Source: Brevundimonas bacteroides DSM 4726 (lineage in GTDB: Bacteria > Pseudomonadota > Alphaproteobacteria > Caulobacterales > Caulobacteraceae). Taken from it: 64,000 nucleotides of DNA. The notes beneath the pieces are model-generated. The model did no database searches. It was not told where the DNA came from and saw nothing but the letters and a program-made list of their open reading frames with translations. Positions 10,117 through 19,054 of the stretch are shown piece by piece. Position numbers and translations under genes: made by a program. The stretch covers positions 1 through 64,000 of the forward strand of contig NZ_JNIX01000009.1 of assembly GCF_000701445.1 (NCBI RefSeq). Reading direction: 5' to 3'. The first letter of the stretch is position 1. Every line of letters begins with the position of its first letter.

Positions 10117-10722
10117 TTATCGCTGATCATATTGCAAGGCGGCCGTGCCCGCGCTCACACCCAAGGCTTCGATCGCGCCATCCACCGTGTCGCTGACGAC
10201 CCAGGCGTTGAGGAAGGCGGCGGGCGTGAAGCCGGTCTCGACGCTGTGCTGCATCAGGGCGAAGAAGGTGTCCCAAAAGCCGCCGATGTTCAGGAAGACG
10301 ATGGGCTTGCCGTGGAGGTCCAGGCGCTTCCAGCTCAGCAACTCGACCACCTCTTCCAGGGTGCCGATGCCGCCCGGGGCGACGACGAAGGCGTCGGACT
10401 GGTCGTACATGATCTGCTTGCGCTCATGCATGGTCTGCACGACCAGGGTCTCGACCTCGTCGAACAGCCGTTCCCGGCTGCGCAGGAACTCGGGCATGAC
10501 GCCCAGCACGCGCCCGCCGGCCTCATGCGCCGCCCGGGCTGAAGCCCCCATCAGCCCCACGCCACCGCCGCCATAAACCAGCCGCCAACCCGCCTGAGCG
10601 GCCGCTCGTCCGAAGTCCCGTGCGGCCCGGGTGTAGATCGGATCAGCGGCGTCCGACGACCCGCAGAACAGACAGACCGACGGGCCGTCGAACGGTTGGA
10701 TGGAGGGATGGGCGGGCGACAT
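10117..10722 (-). CDS. LOG family protein (cytokinin riboside 5'-monophosphate phosphoribohydrolase-like)
   Basis: 201 residues with a Rossmann-like fold. Diagnostic segments are VCLFCGSSDA at the N-terminus, LVYGGGGVGLMG near 50, and the catalytic/nucleotide motif PGGIGTLEE near 116. Family members hydrolyse nucleoside 5'-monophosphates to base and ribose 5-phosphate; in bacteria the usual role is nucleotide salvage or housecleaning. It is cytosolic, with no signal peptide. It is divergent from the lipoprotein gene that follows. Confidence 0.9.
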   Translation of the reverse strand: MSPAHPSIQPFDGPSVCLFCGSSDAADPIYTRAARDFGRAAAQAGWRLVYGGGGVGLMGASARAAHEAGGRVLGVMPEFLRSRERLFDEVETLVVQTMHERKQIMYDQSDAFVVAPGGIGTLEEVVELLSWKRLDLHGKPIVFLNIGGFWDTFFALMQHSVETGFTPAAFLNAWVVSDTVDGAIEALGVSAGTAALQYDQR

Positions 10723-10789
10723 GAAACCTCGGTGCGAAACAGGGGACAGGCGACCGCTGTCGCGCTATCCGGAAGCGGGTCATACAGAG

Positions 10790-11533
10790 ATGGCGCGAGC
10801 GATGAAACGATGGATCGGCGCGGTGGTCGCCTTCGGGCTGGCGGCGGCGGCCTGCGGCGAGCACCCCTCGTCGCAACAAGCCGAGGGCTCGATCGAAACC
10901 GCCTGGGTCACGCCGCCCGTCATCCAGACGGCCAGCGTGGCGTCTGGATCGCTGACGCTGTCCGGAACGGCGTCTCCGGGAGGTCGCGTCGTCGTCAGCG
11001 ATCCGAACGGTCAGCAGTTCGCCGTGGCCGCCGATGACCGAGGCGGGTTCCGCCTTGTCATGCCCGACCCGGACCGGCCGACGCTTTATCAGCTTGAGGT
11101 TCAAGCGGGACAAGCACGATACCTCGCGCCCGGCCGATTGCTGGTGACGTCCAGCTCCGGCGGACCGATCGCCTTCGTCAGCGCGGGCGCTGCGACGCAG
11201 CGCTTCGACCCGGCCCCGCCGCTGGACGCCGTCGATGCCGACGGCCGTGCGATGATCCTGAGCGGACGCGCAGAGGCGGGCGCCTCGGTGCGGATCGAAG
11301 CCGGCGTCGCTCGGGACGTCACAGCCGACCGCAGCGGCCGCTGGACCGCAGCGCCCGCGGGATTGCCGGGATCCATCCGGGTCAACGGGCAGGGTTTCGA
11401 TCCCGCATTATCCGCCGATGGGCCCGACGGCCTGAGCGTGGTGAATGGCGGCTGGCGGCTGGTCTGGACCGCGCCCGACGGCGCGCGTCAGGTCACCTGG
11501 TTTCCCGCGGCGGTCCTGGAGACGCCTGGTTAA
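10790..11533 (+). CDS. Predicted lipoprotein with two Ig-like repeats
   Basis: About 247 residues. A hydrophobic stretch VVAFGLAAAAC ends in a lipobox cysteine (Cys22 from the ATG at 10790; the ATG at 10802 is equally possible and gives Cys18). The mature chain carries two similar modules: SLTLSGTASPGGRVVVSD with DDRGGFRL, and AMILSGRAEAGASVRIEA with DRSGRWTA. This is the pattern of bacterial Ig-like or carboxypeptidase-regulatory-like beta sandwiches. I do not recognise a specific family. It is probably anchored in the outer or inner membrane. A strong terminator follows about 60 nt after the stop. Confidence 0.8.
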   Translation: MARAMKRWIGAVVAFGLAAAACGEHPSSQQAEGSIETAWVTPPVIQTASVASGSLTLSGTASPGGRVVVSDPNGQQFAVAADDRGGFRLVMPDPDRPTLYQLEVQAGQARYLAPGRLLVTSSSGGPIAFVSAGAATQRFDPAPPLDAVDADGRAMILSGRAEAGASVRIEAGVARDVTADRSGRWTAAPAGLPGSIRVNGQGFDPALSADGPDGLSVVNGGWRLVWTAPDGARQVTWFPAAVLETPG

Positions 11534-11592
11534 CCAATTCGCTCGACCAAGGGCGTGTTCTCTTCGAGGACACCCACCATCACCGACTTTCG

Positions 11593-11620
11593 GCCCGGCG
11601 TCCGCGCCGGGCTTTTCTTT
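11593..11620 (+). terminator. Rho-independent terminator
   Basis: Stem GCCCGGCG / CGCCGGGC with a TCCG loop (11593-11612), followed by TTTTCTTTT. It ends the lipoprotein transcript. Confidence 0.88.
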
Positions 11621-11649
11621 TCGGCGGGGGGCGGGCTATTCGCCGCGCC

Positions 11650-12690
11650 ATGAGCGAAGCCGAAGTCCTGACCCGCATCGAAGGCCGCGTCGGCCGCATC
11701 ACCCTGAACCGGCCCAAGGCGCTCCATGCCCTGAACCTCGCCATGTGTCAGGCCATGACCGAGGCCTTGCTGGCCTGGCGCGATGATCCGGCGGTCGAGA
11801 GCGTGCTTCTGGACCACGCCGGCGAGCGCGGCTTCTGCGCTGGAGGCGATATCCGCATGATCGCCGAGAGCGGGGCAGGGGATGCCCGCGAAGCCAAGGC
11901 CTTCTTCCATGCCGAGTATCGGCTGAACCACCTCATGTTCGTCTATCCCAAGCCCATCACGGCCGTCGTGGACGGCATCGTCATGGGCGGCGGCGTCGGC
12001 ATCTCGGAGCCGACTGATGTGCGTATCGCCACCGAGCGGACCACCTACGCCATGCCCGAGACCGGCATCGGGCTCTTCCCAGACGTTGGCGGCGGCTGGT
12101 TCCTCCCTCGCCTTCCCGGCGAGACGGGGACCTGGCTGGCCCTGACCGGAGCGCGACTGAAAGCGGCCGATACCGTAGCGCTCGGCATCCACACTCACTT
12201 CGTTCCGACCGAGCGGGTGGAAGCTCTGAAGGCCGCGGTCTTAGCCGGACAGACTGACGCAGCGAGTCGCCATGCTGGTGAAGCGGGTCCGCCCTCTCTT
12301 GCCGCGCACCGGGAGGCAATCGACCGGCTGTTCGCCCACAACTCGGTCGAAGCGATCTTCGACGCCCTCGAAACCGACGGATCGGACTGGGCTCTGCACC
12401 AGTTGACGACCCTTCGGACCAAGTCCCCCCAGTCGCTGAATGTCACGTTGCGCCAGCTTCGGGTCGGTCGGCGCATGACGGAGTTCGCCGAGGTCATGGC
12501 GATGGAGTACCGGCTGGGCGGGCGGATCGTTCGGACCCACGACTTTCAGGAGGGCGTCCGGGCCGTCATCGTCGACAAGGACAATGCGCCGCAGTGGTCG
12601 CCGGCCTCGTTGGAGGACGTGTCGGACGCCGCTGTAGACGCCCTGTTCGCGCCTCTGCCGCCCGATGAGGAATGGTCGCCGCTGATTTGA
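11650..12690 (+). CDS. 3-hydroxyisobutyryl-CoA hydrolase (enoyl-CoA hydratase/isomerase family)
   Basis: 346 residues, the length of HIBCH-type crotonase proteins rather than the roughly 260 of simple hydratases. Crotonase landmarks are ITLNRPKALHALN, GFCAGGDIR (oxyanion hole), GIVMGGGVGIS and MPETGIGLFPDVGGGW with the catalytic acidic residues. HIBCH releases 3-hydroxyisobutyrate from its CoA ester in valine degradation. The next enzyme in that pathway, mmsB, lies at 14780, which supports the call. Cytosolic. A generic enoyl-CoA hydratase is the alternative. Confidence 0.88.
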   Translation: MSEAEVLTRIEGRVGRITLNRPKALHALNLAMCQAMTEALLAWRDDPAVESVLLDHAGERGFCAGGDIRMIAESGAGDAREAKAFFHAEYRLNHLMFVYPKPITAVVDGIVMGGGVGISEPTDVRIATERTTYAMPETGIGLFPDVGGGWFLPRLPGETGTWLALTGARLKAADTVALGIHTHFVPTERVEALKAAVLAGQTDAASRHAGEAGPPSLAAHREAIDRLFAHNSVEAIFDALETDGSDWALHQLTTLRTKSPQSLNVTLRQLRVGRRMTEFAEVMAMEYRLGGRIVRTHDFQEGVRAVIVDKDNAPQWSPASLEDVSDAAVDALFAPLPPDEEWSPLI

Positions 12691-12747
12691 GGCTTGCGTC
12701 CCTGGACGATCGCGGGCGTAGCTGCCGCGTCCATACGGAGACTGCTC

Positions 12748-13512
12748 ATGCTGAAACGAACCGGCCTGGTCGCGCTTGCCCTGGCGCTTATCACGACGGC
12801 CGCGGCCTCGACGGCGGTCGTCGCGCTTTCGACCCAGGACGCGGCGGCGCCCCACATCGCAACCGCCGTCGCCGACTCCCGGCGTCCGGCCGAGGATGTG
12901 GCCCGCGACGGCCTGCGCAAGCCCGCCGAGATGCTGGCCTTCGGAGAGGTCCAGCCGGGCCAGCGCATCGCCGACATCCGCCCAGAGGAAGGCTATTTCA
13001 CGAGACTGTTCGCCCCCGCCATCGGCGAGACCGGCCGGGTCTACGCCTTCGTCCCGACGCGCACGGCGACGCGTGAAACCCCGCTGGCCGAAGCCCTCGC
13101 GGCCGCCTTCCCGAACGTGACGCCGCTGTCGGGCGCCCTGGACGCCATGACCTTCCCGGAGCCGCTCGACGCGGTCTTCATGGTCCAGGAGTATCACGAC
13201 TTCCACATCCCCGGCTTCAACACCGACGTCGCCCGCATGAACCGGGCCGTGTTCGACGCGCTCAAGCCCGGCGGCGTCTATGTCGTCATCGACCACTCCG
13301 GTCGGGCGGGAACAGGCGCGACCGAGGTTCAGACGCTGCACCGCATCGACGGCGACTTCCTGAAGGCCGAGGTCGAGGCGGCAGGCTTCGTCTTCGAGGC
13401 CGAAAGCGACGCTCTGCGCAATCCGGATGACGACCGGACGATCAACGTCTTCGACGAGGCGATACGGGGGCGTACGGACCAATTCGTCTATCGCTTCAGG
13501 AAACCCGTCTAA
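12748..13512 (+). CDS. Exported methyltransferase-like protein, degenerate SAM loop
   Basis: 254 residues from the ATG at 12748, which has GGAG 7 nt upstream. The N-terminus (LKRTGLVALALALITTAAAS) is a signal peptide or anchor. The rest matches predicted class I methyltransferases of the COG4798 type and is a close paralogue of the gene at 13944: both share RKPAE/RKAAE, YFTRLFA, EYHDFH/NYHDLH, ALKPGG, VIDHS/IVDHS and a final QF..RFRKP. The SAM-binding loop, GGGYF in the paralogue, reads RPEEGYF here, so glycines needed for cofactor binding are missing. Catalysis is doubtful. Its stop overlaps that of the EthD gene by two bases. Confidence 0.8.
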   Translation: MLKRTGLVALALALITTAAASTAVVALSTQDAAAPHIATAVADSRRPAEDVARDGLRKPAEMLAFGEVQPGQRIADIRPEEGYFTRLFAPAIGETGRVYAFVPTRTATRETPLAEALAAAFPNVTPLSGALDAMTFPEPLDAVFMVQEYHDFHIPGFNTDVARMNRAVFDALKPGGVYVVIDHSGRAGTGATEVQTLHRIDGDFLKAEVEAAGFVFEAESDALRNPDDDRTINVFDEAIRGRTDQFVYRFRKPV

Positions 13513-13817
13513 AGCTCGACAGTGTCGAACATCAGCATCGACGCGCCGCCGCTGGCGAAGTTCGGAACGTCTGCGGCCGCCGCCTGACCTTCCGGGCTGG
13601 CGAAGGCGGCGGCGATGTCGCCCAGCGTGTCGAAATGCAGGGTGGCGATCATATGGACGTCCGAGGGACCCTCGGGCGTCAGCACTGGCCCGCGCGTCGT
13701 CTCGAACCGACGCAGGCCCGGGATCGCGCGTGCCAAGGGAACGTGGATTTCGCTGTAGTGGCGGTCGAACGCCGCCGGTTCGGACGGGACGCCATAGGTG
13801 ACGACAAGCTGGGCCAT
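13509..13817 (-). CDS. EthD family protein
   Basis: 102 residues with the dimeric ferredoxin-like fold pattern of EthD proteins: an N-terminal VVTYGVPSEPAAFDRHYSEI, the typical HVPLARAIPGLRRFE segment, then MIATLHFD, AAFASPEGQAAAADV and a C-terminal strand. Family members are small and of mostly unknown role; the founding member is linked to ether degradation. It is encoded antisense between two methyltransferase-like paralogues. No signal peptide. Confidence 0.88.
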   Translation of the reverse strand: MAQLVVTYGVPSEPAAFDRHYSEIHVPLARAIPGLRRFETTRGPVLTPEGPSDVHMIATLHFDTLGDIAAAFASPEGQAAAADVPNFASGGASMLMFDTVEL

Positions 13818-13943
13818 TTGAAGCTCCGCTGGAAAGCGGAATGGGTATCATGAAATCGGCGACAGGTTGCTTCTGTTGCGATGACGACAGTGGCGCACGA
13901 GCGTAGGCTCGCTGTGCGCCGTGCGGGCGCGGTGGAGGATCCG

Positions 13944-14711
13944 ATGCGTCTCGCGTTCAACCGTTCCCTCGTGGCCGCCGCGTCAGCGGCGGTGTTATTC
14001 AGCATGTCGGGCTTCGCCGAACCGGCGCAGGACGCCTCGGCCTATGCTCAGGTGCTGGCCAGCCCGGATCGCCTCGTCGCCGACCGAGCGCGCGACGAGG
14101 GCCGCAAGGCGGCGGAGACCTTGGCTTTCGCCCAGGTGGAGCCCGGCCAGAAGATCGCCGACATGATCATCGGCGGGGGCTATTTCACCCGCTTGTTCGC
14201 CGCTGCGGTGGGTGACGCCGGTTCTGTCGTCGCCTGGCAGCCGGCCGAATTCATCGCCTTCCAGGCCAGCTATGGCGAGAGCCTGACCACGGTCGACGAG
14301 GCGCACGAGAACGTCACCGCCATCCGCTCGCCGATCGGCGCGCCCGACTTCCCGCAAGGACTGGACCTGGTGTTCACGGCCCAGAACTACCACGACCTGC
14401 ACCTCGCGCCGTTCCCCGACGACACGGCGGCCAAGGTCAATGCTGCGGTGTTCGCGGCGCTGAAGCCGGGCGGTCTCTACGTCATCGTCGACCACTCGGC
14501 GCAGCCTGGCGCGGGGCTGGGCGTGGCGGACAGCCTACACCGCATCGACATCGCCGACGTGCGACGCGAGGTCGAGGCGGCCGGCTTCGTGCTGGACGCC
14601 CAGAGCGACATCCTGGCGCGTCCCGCCGACCCCCGCACCGCCAACGTCTTCGACGCCGGCATCCGGGGCCAGACCGATCAGTTCATGCTGAGGTTCAGGA
14701 AACCCGCCTGA
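13944..14711 (+). CDS. Exported class I methyltransferase-like protein (COG4798 type)
   Basis: 255 residues from the ATG at 13944, which has GGAGG 7 nt upstream. An earlier in-frame ATG at 13881 would bury the signal peptide (NRSLVAAASAAVLFSMSGFA). Motif I is KIADMIIGGGYFTRLFA near residue 65, with a glycine-rich loop compatible with SAM. NYHDLHLAPF and ALKPGGLYVIVDHS are later methyltransferase motifs. An exported SAM enzyme is unusual because SAM is cytosolic, so it may use another ligand or stay membrane-tethered facing the cytosol. It is a paralogue of the gene at 12748. Confidence 0.82.
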   Translation: MRLAFNRSLVAAASAAVLFSMSGFAEPAQDASAYAQVLASPDRLVADRARDEGRKAAETLAFAQVEPGQKIADMIIGGGYFTRLFAAAVGDAGSVVAWQPAEFIAFQASYGESLTTVDEAHENVTAIRSPIGAPDFPQGLDLVFTAQNYHDLHLAPFPDDTAAKVNAAVFAALKPGGLYVIVDHSAQPGAGLGVADSLHRIDIADVRREVEAAGFVLDAQSDILARPADPRTANVFDAGIRGQTDQFMLRFRKPA

Positions 14712-14779
14712 CGGGGCTGGCGAGCGCGGAGCCGAGGGTCTAACCGGAGCGAAAATCAGAACACTTCGGGAGACGCCTC

Positions 14780-15688
14780 ATGACCGCTCGCAAGATCGCC
14801 TTCATCGGCCTCGGCAACATGGGCGGCGGCATGGCCGCCAACCAGGCCAAGGCGGGTCATCAGGTCTCGGCCTTCGACCTGTCGGAGGCCGCTCTGGAGC
14901 GGGCGAGGGCGGCGGGCTGCACGCCGGTGGGCTCGGTGGCGGAAGCGGTCAAGGACGCTGAGGTTGTCATCACCATGCTGCCCGCCGGGCCGCATGTGCT
15001 GAAGGTCTATTCGGAGCAAGTGATCGGGGCGGCCCCGACGTCGGCCCTGCTGCTGGACTGCTCCACCATCGACGTGGACACGGCGAGGAAGGTCGCGGGG
15101 CTCGCGCGTGACGCGGGCTATGCCTTCGCCGACGCTCCGGTGTCGGGCGGAACGATGGCGGCAGACGCGGGCACCCTGGCCTTCATGGTGGGCTGCGACG
15201 AGGGCGATTTCCCGCGCATCCAGGCGGCGCTGGAGCCTATGAGCCGGGCGACCTTCCGGGCGGGCGACCACGGGGCGGGGCAGGCGGCCAAGATCTGCAA
15301 CAACATGATCCTGGGCATCACCATGCTCGGCACCTGCGAGGCCATCGCTTTGGCGGAAAAGCTGGGGCTCGACCCGGTCAAGATGTTCGACATCGTGGCC
15401 AAGTCGTCGGGCCAGAGCTGGAGCGTCACGACCTACTACCCCTGGCCAGGCCCGGTGCCGACCGCGCCGTCGAATCGCGACTATGACGGCGGTTTCGCCA
15501 CGGCCATGATGCTGAAGGATCTCAAGCTCGCGCAGGACGCGGCGGCCAAAGCCGGCGCCTCGACCCCGCTGGGGGCGCAGACCGAGGCGCTGTTCCAGCT
15601 ATTCGACCGCCTCGGCTACGGCGGGCGGGACTTCTCGGGCATCCTTCAGATGCTGCGTGGACGCCTCGAAGACCTGCCCAAGGCGTAA
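14780..15688 (+). CDS. mmsB: 3-hydroxyisobutyrate dehydrogenase
   Basis: 302 residues. NAD-dependent oxidation of 3-hydroxyisobutyrate to methylmalonate semialdehyde in valine degradation. FIGLGNMGGGMAANQAKAG is the Rossmann loop and family signature, DAPVSGGTMAA the substrate-binding loop, and the Lys of KICNNMILG the catalytic residue. It is on the same strand as the HIBCH gene at 11650, which supplies its substrate, although three other genes lie between them. GGAG lies shortly before the ATG. Confidence 0.94.
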   Translation: MTARKIAFIGLGNMGGGMAANQAKAGHQVSAFDLSEAALERARAAGCTPVGSVAEAVKDAEVVITMLPAGPHVLKVYSEQVIGAAPTSALLLDCSTIDVDTARKVAGLARDAGYAFADAPVSGGTMAADAGTLAFMVGCDEGDFPRIQAALEPMSRATFRAGDHGAGQAAKICNNMILGITMLGTCEAIALAEKLGLDPVKMFDIVAKSSGQSWSVTTYYPWPGPVPTAPSNRDYDGGFATAMMLKDLKLAQDAAAKAGASTPLGAQTEALFQLFDRLGYGGRDFSGILQMLRGRLEDLPKA

Positions 15689-15703
15689 TGAGAACCGTTA
15701 TCA
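15689..15703. promoter_or_regulatory. Candidate Fur box upstream of hemA
   Basis: TGAGAACCGTTATCA is a 7-1-7 inverted repeat: six of the seven outer pairs match, and it agrees at 11 of 14 positions with the general Fur model TGATAATnATTATCA. It begins immediately after the mmsB stop codon and lies about 100 bp before hemA. Iron control of ALAS makes sense biologically, but the site is inferred from sequence only. Confidence 0.55.
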
Positions 15704-15804
15704 ATTAAGGTCTTGCGACGTTTTCGCCTTGCCCGGCGTGTGGACTTTCTGGCCTCATCGGCGCAGATACCGGCCACAGTCAGATAAGCAGAAGAAGCGC
15801 CGTT

Positions 15805-17031
15805 TTGTTCGACTATAAGGCCGCCTTTCAGAACGCCGTCGACCAGGTCAGGAACGAAGGCCGCTACCGCGTCTTCGCCGACCTGAAGCGCGTGCGCGGC
15901 CAGTTTCCGCGCGCGGTGCGTCGTCGTCCGGACGGGTCCGAGCAGGACGTCGTGATCTGGTGCTCCAACGACTACCTCGGCATGGGTCAGCACCCCGTCG
16001 TGGTCGAAGCCATGCAGGCCGAAGTGGCTGAGGCCGGTGCCGGCGCCGGCGGCACGCGCAACATCTCGGGCACGACGCGCTCGGCGGTGGACCTCGAGGC
16101 CGAACTGGCCGCCTGGCATCAGAAGGAAGCCAGCCTGTTGTTCACCTCGGGCTATGTGGCCAATGAGGCGACGCTGACGACGCTCCAGCGCATCCTGCCG
16201 GGCCTGATCATCTTCTCGGACAGCCTGAACCACGCCTCGATGATCGCCGGCATCCGCAACGGCGGCTGCGAGCGGCACGTCTTCCTGCACAACGACCTGG
16301 CGCACCTCGAATCGCTGCTGGCGGCCGCGCCGGCCGATGCGCCCAAGCTGATCGCCTTCGAGAGCGTCTATTCGATGGACGGCGACATCGCCGACCTGAA
16401 GGGCACGATCGCTCTGGCCCGCAAGTACGGGGCCATGACGTACCTCGACGAGGTCCACGCCGTGGGCCTGTACGGCGCGACCGGGGCGGGCGTGGCCGAG
16501 CGCGACGGCGTGCTGGCCGACATCGACATCATCGAATGCACTCTGGGCAAGGCCATCGGCGTGATGGGCGGCTACATCGCCGCCGACGCCGTGATCGTGG
16601 ACGCGGTGCGCAGCTGGGCCGCGGGCTTCATCTTCACCACCAGCCTGCCGCCGGCCCTGACGGCCGGGGCCCTGGCGTCGGTGCGGCACCTGAAGGCTCA
16701 TCCCGAGCTGCGCGAGGCGCATCAGGAGCGGGCGGCGACGCTGAAGCGCCGTTTCGCCGAGGCGGGCATCCCGGTCATGCCGTCCGAGAGCCACATCGTC
16801 CCGGTGTTCGTCGGCGATCCGGTCCACACCAAGATGATCTCGGACATGCTGCTGGAAGACCACGGCATCTACGTCCAGCCGATCAACTATCCGACCGTGC
16901 CCAAGGGCACCGAGCGCCTGCGCTTCACGCCCTCTCCCGACCACGACGACGGCATGATGGACGCGCTCGTCCAGGCGATGGACAAGCTCTGGACCCACTG
17001 CAACGTCGCCCGGATGCCGGCGGCGGCGTGA
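15805..17031 (+). CDS. hemA: 5-aminolevulinate synthase
   Basis: First step of heme synthesis by the Shemin (C4) route: glycine plus succinyl-CoA gives ALA, a hallmark of alphaproteobacteria. 408 residues, full length. Lys249 in [13 protein letters not shown] should bind [16 protein letters not shown] holds the Asp/His pair, and [10 protein letters not shown] is the N-terminal family motif. The start is TTG at 15805, giving MFDYKAAF, the normal family N-terminus; no ATG fits. A Fur-like site lies upstream. The stop overlaps the next small gene in GTGA. Confidence 0.95.
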   Translation: MFDYKAAFQNAVDQVRNEGRYRVFADLKRVRGQFPRAVRRRPDGSEQDVVIWCSNDYLGMGQHPVVVEAMQAEVAEAGAGAGGTRNISGTTRSAVDLEAELAAWHQKEASLLFTSGYVANEATLTTLQRILPGLIIFSDSLNHASMIAGIRNGGCERHVFLHNDLAHLESLLAAAPADAPKLIAFESVYSMDGDIADLKGTIALARKYGAMTYLDEVHAVGLYGATGAGVAERDGVLADIDIIECTLGKAIGVMGGYIAADAVIVDAVRSWAAGFIFTTSLPPALTAGALASVRHLKAHPELREAHQERAATLKRRFAEAGIPVMPSESHIVPVFVGDPVHTKMISDMLLEDHGIYVQPINYPTVPKGTERLRFTPSPDHDDGMMDALVQAMDKLWTHCNVARMPAAA

Positions 17032-17210
17032 CGGCGGACGACCTCGGCGAGGTCATCCTCGAGGCGACCCGCAACGGCGCCTTCCTCAAGGTCACGGCCA
17101 TCCATTCGGCCACGGGTCTGGAGGCGTCTGCGGTCGGCCCCGTCCACGAGCCCAAAGCCGTCGAACGCCTCGCCATAGCCAAGCTTCGGCGTCTGGTCGC
17201 CGCATCCTGA
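17028..17210 (+). CDS. Small conserved protein (DUF6898-like)
   Basis: 60 residues starting at GTG 17028, overlapping the hemA stop (GTGA). The sequence begins [18 protein letters not shown], followed by [19 protein letters not shown] and a basic helix. It resembles the small alphaproteobacterial DUF6898 family, often found beside glyA, as it is here. Function unknown. Translational coupling to hemA is likely. The frame is short and has a non-ATG start, so it is easily missed in annotation. Confidence 0.65.
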   Translation: MTADDLGEVILEATRNGAFLKVTAIHSATGLEASAVGPVHEPKAVERLAIAKLRRLVAAS

Positions 17211-17225
17211 CACAAGATGTTGTGG
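17210..17225. promoter_or_regulatory. Candidate NrdR box before glyA-nrdR
   Basis: ACACAAGATGTTGTGG agrees at 13 of 16 positions with the NrdR consensus acaCwAtATaTwGtgt. It overlaps a plausible -35 (TTGTGGC, 17220-17226), which is followed after 14 nt by CCTAGATT as -10. The core CAAGATGTTG recurs exactly at 51971-51980. This suggests autoregulation of the glyA-nrdR unit. Confidence 0.6.
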
Positions 17226-17283
17226 CGGCGGGGCGTCGGGCCTAGATTGCGCGCCTCCCGCCAGTTCAGCCCGGACGCCGCCC

Positions 17284-18570
17284 GTGACAGCCCATTTCAT
17301 CCACGATGCCTATTTTTCGCGCGGTCTGGATCAGGCCGATCCGGACATGGCCGCCGCCATCAAGGGGGAGCTGCACCGCCAGCAGGAGCAGATCGAGCTG
17401 ATCGCGTCCGAGAACATCGTCTCGCGCGCGGTGCTGGAGGCGCAAGGGTCGGTCCTGACGAACAAATACGCCGAGGGCTATCCGGGCCGGCGCTATTACG
17501 GCGGCTGCGAATACGTGGACGTCACCGAGGACCTGGCGCGAGAGCGGGCGAAACAGCTGTTCGGCGCGGCCTTCGCCAATGTGCAACCGCACTCGGGCGC
17601 GCAGGCGAACCAGGCGGTGTTCTTCGCCCTGCTGCAGCCCGGCGACACCTTCCTGGGCATGGATCTGGCGGCGGGCGGGCACCTGACGCACGGCAGCCCG
17701 GCCAACCAGTCGGGCAAGTGGTTCCGGCCAGTGACCTACAAGGTGCGCGAGGACGATCACCTCATTGACTACGACCACGTCGCCGAGATGGCGCAACAAG
17801 AGAAACCCAAGCTGATCGTCGCGGGCGCATCCGCTTACAGTCGACACATCGACTTCAAGCGGTTCCGCGAGATCGCCGACAGCGTGGGCGCCTGGCTCAT
17901 GGTCGACATGGCCCACTATGCCGGTCTTGTCGCCGGCGGCGTCTATCCGAACCCGGTGCCCCACGCCCACGTCGTGACGACGACGACGCACAAGACCCTG
18001 CGCGGTCCGCGCGGCGGGCTGATCCTGTCCAACGACCCGGAGCTGGGCAAGAAGATCAACTCGGCGGTCTTCCCCGGCCTGCAGGGCGGGCCGCTGGAGC
18101 ACGTCATCGCCGCCAAGGCCGTGGCCTTCGGCGAGGCGCTGAAGCCCGAGTTCAAGGCCTATGCCGGGCAGGTTGTGAAGAACGCCCAGGCCCTGGCGGC
18201 CGTGCTGGTCGAGCGCGGGCTGGCCATCGTCTCGGGCGGCACCGACAGCCACCTGATGCTGGTCGACCTGCGGCCCAAGGGCGTGACCGGCAAGGCGACC
18301 GAGCTGCAGCTCGAGCACGCCCTGATGACCTGCAACAAGAACGGCGTGCCGTTCGACACCGCGCCCTTCACCGTGACGTCCGGCGTGCGCCTGGGAACGC
18401 CGGCGGGCACGACGCGGGGCTTCGGCGTGGCCGAGTTCCAGCAGGTCGGCCACTGGATCGCCGACGTCGTCTCCTCGATGAACGGCGGCGACGAAGCCGA
18501 TCCGGCGGTGATCGCCGAGGTCGCGGGCAAGGTGCGCGAGCTGACGGCGCGCTTCCCGATCTACGGGTGA
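17284..18570 (+). CDS. glyA: Serine hydroxymethyltransferase
   Basis: Interconverts serine and glycine, charging THF with a one-carbon unit for purine, thymidylate and methionine synthesis. 428 residues, starting at GTG 17284. Lys237 in [16 protein letters not shown] binds [26 protein letters not shown] and VDMAHYAGL are signature blocks. nrdR starts 7 nt downstream, so one-carbon supply and ribonucleotide reductase control are co-transcribed. The upstream NrdR-like box could act on the whole unit. Confidence 0.96.
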   Translation: MTAHFIHDAYFSRGLDQADPDMAAAIKGELHRQQEQIELIASENIVSRAVLEAQGSVLTNKYAEGYPGRRYYGGCEYVDVTEDLARERAKQLFGAAFANVQPHSGAQANQAVFFALLQPGDTFLGMDLAAGGHLTHGSPANQSGKWFRPVTYKVREDDHLIDYDHVAEMAQQEKPKLIVAGASAYSRHIDFKRFREIADSVGAWLMVDMAHYAGLVAGGVYPNPVPHAHVVTTTTHKTLRGPRGGLILSNDPELGKKINSAVFPGLQGGPLEHVIAAKAVAFGEALKPEFKAYAGQVVKNAQALAAVLVERGLAIVSGGTDSHLMLVDLRPKGVTGKATELQLEHALMTCNKNGVPFDTAPFTVTSGVRLGTPAGTTRGFGVAEFQQVGHWIADVVSSMNGGDEADPAVIAEVAGKVRELTARFPIYG

Positions 18571-18577
18571 CCGCTGA

Positions 18578-19054
18578 ATGAAGTGCCCCTTCTGCGGCAA
18601 CGCGGACAGTCAGGTGAAGGACAGCCGCCCGTCGGACGACGGCGCGGCCATTCGTCGTCGCCGGTCCTGTCCTAACTGCGGCGGGCGCTTCACGACCTTT
18701 GAGCGGGTGCAGCTGCGCGAGCTTGTGATCCTGAAGCGGAACGGTCGGCGCACGCCGTTCGACCGCGACAAGCTGGAGCGGTCGCTCGCCATCGCCCTGC
18801 GCAAGCGGCCCATTCAGCCCGAACAGGTCGAGCAGATGGTGTCGCGCATCGTGCGCCAGCTTGAGAGCCTGGGCGAGACGGAGATCCCGTCCAGCGTCGT
18901 CGGCGACTTCATCATGAAGGCGCTGAAGGGCGTCGATGAGGTGGCCTATGTCCGTTACGCCTCGGTCTACAAGGACTTCCGCGCCACCGGCGACTTCGCC
19001 CGCTTCCTTGGCGACGAGGGTTTGGACGACGATCCGGGGGCGTCGCGGGGCTGA
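18578..19054 (+). CDS. nrdR: Transcriptional repressor NrdR
   Basis: 158 residues. An N-terminal zinc ribbon with Cys3, Cys6, Cys31 and Cys34 (KCPFCG and SCPNCGG) is followed by an ATP-cone domain at about 49-139 ([30 protein letters not shown]). NrdR senses ATP/dATP and represses ribonucleotide reductase operons at paired boxes. Here it heads the classic alphaproteobacterial block nrdR-ribD-ribE-ribBA-ribH-nusB-thiL. Its TGA overlaps the ribD ATG in TGATG. Confidence 0.96.
   Translation: MKCPFCGNADSQVKDSRPSDDGAAIRRRRSCPNCGGRFTTFERVQLRELVILKRNGRRTPFDRDKLERSLAIALRKRPIQPEQVEQMVSRIVRQLESLGETEIPSSVVGDFIMKALKGVDEVAYVRYASVYKDFRATGDFARFLGDEGLDDDPGASRG

Noticed and set aside
15687..15804. FNR/FnrL site before hemA
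   Set aside because: Only half of a TTGAT-N4-ATCAA palindrome can be aligned; the Fur-like arrangement explains the same bases better.
17031..19054. FMN riboswitch for the riboflavin genes
   Set aside because: Genes overlap or nearly touch from glyA to ribH, leaving no room for the aptamer, and no RFN-element conserved strings are seen.
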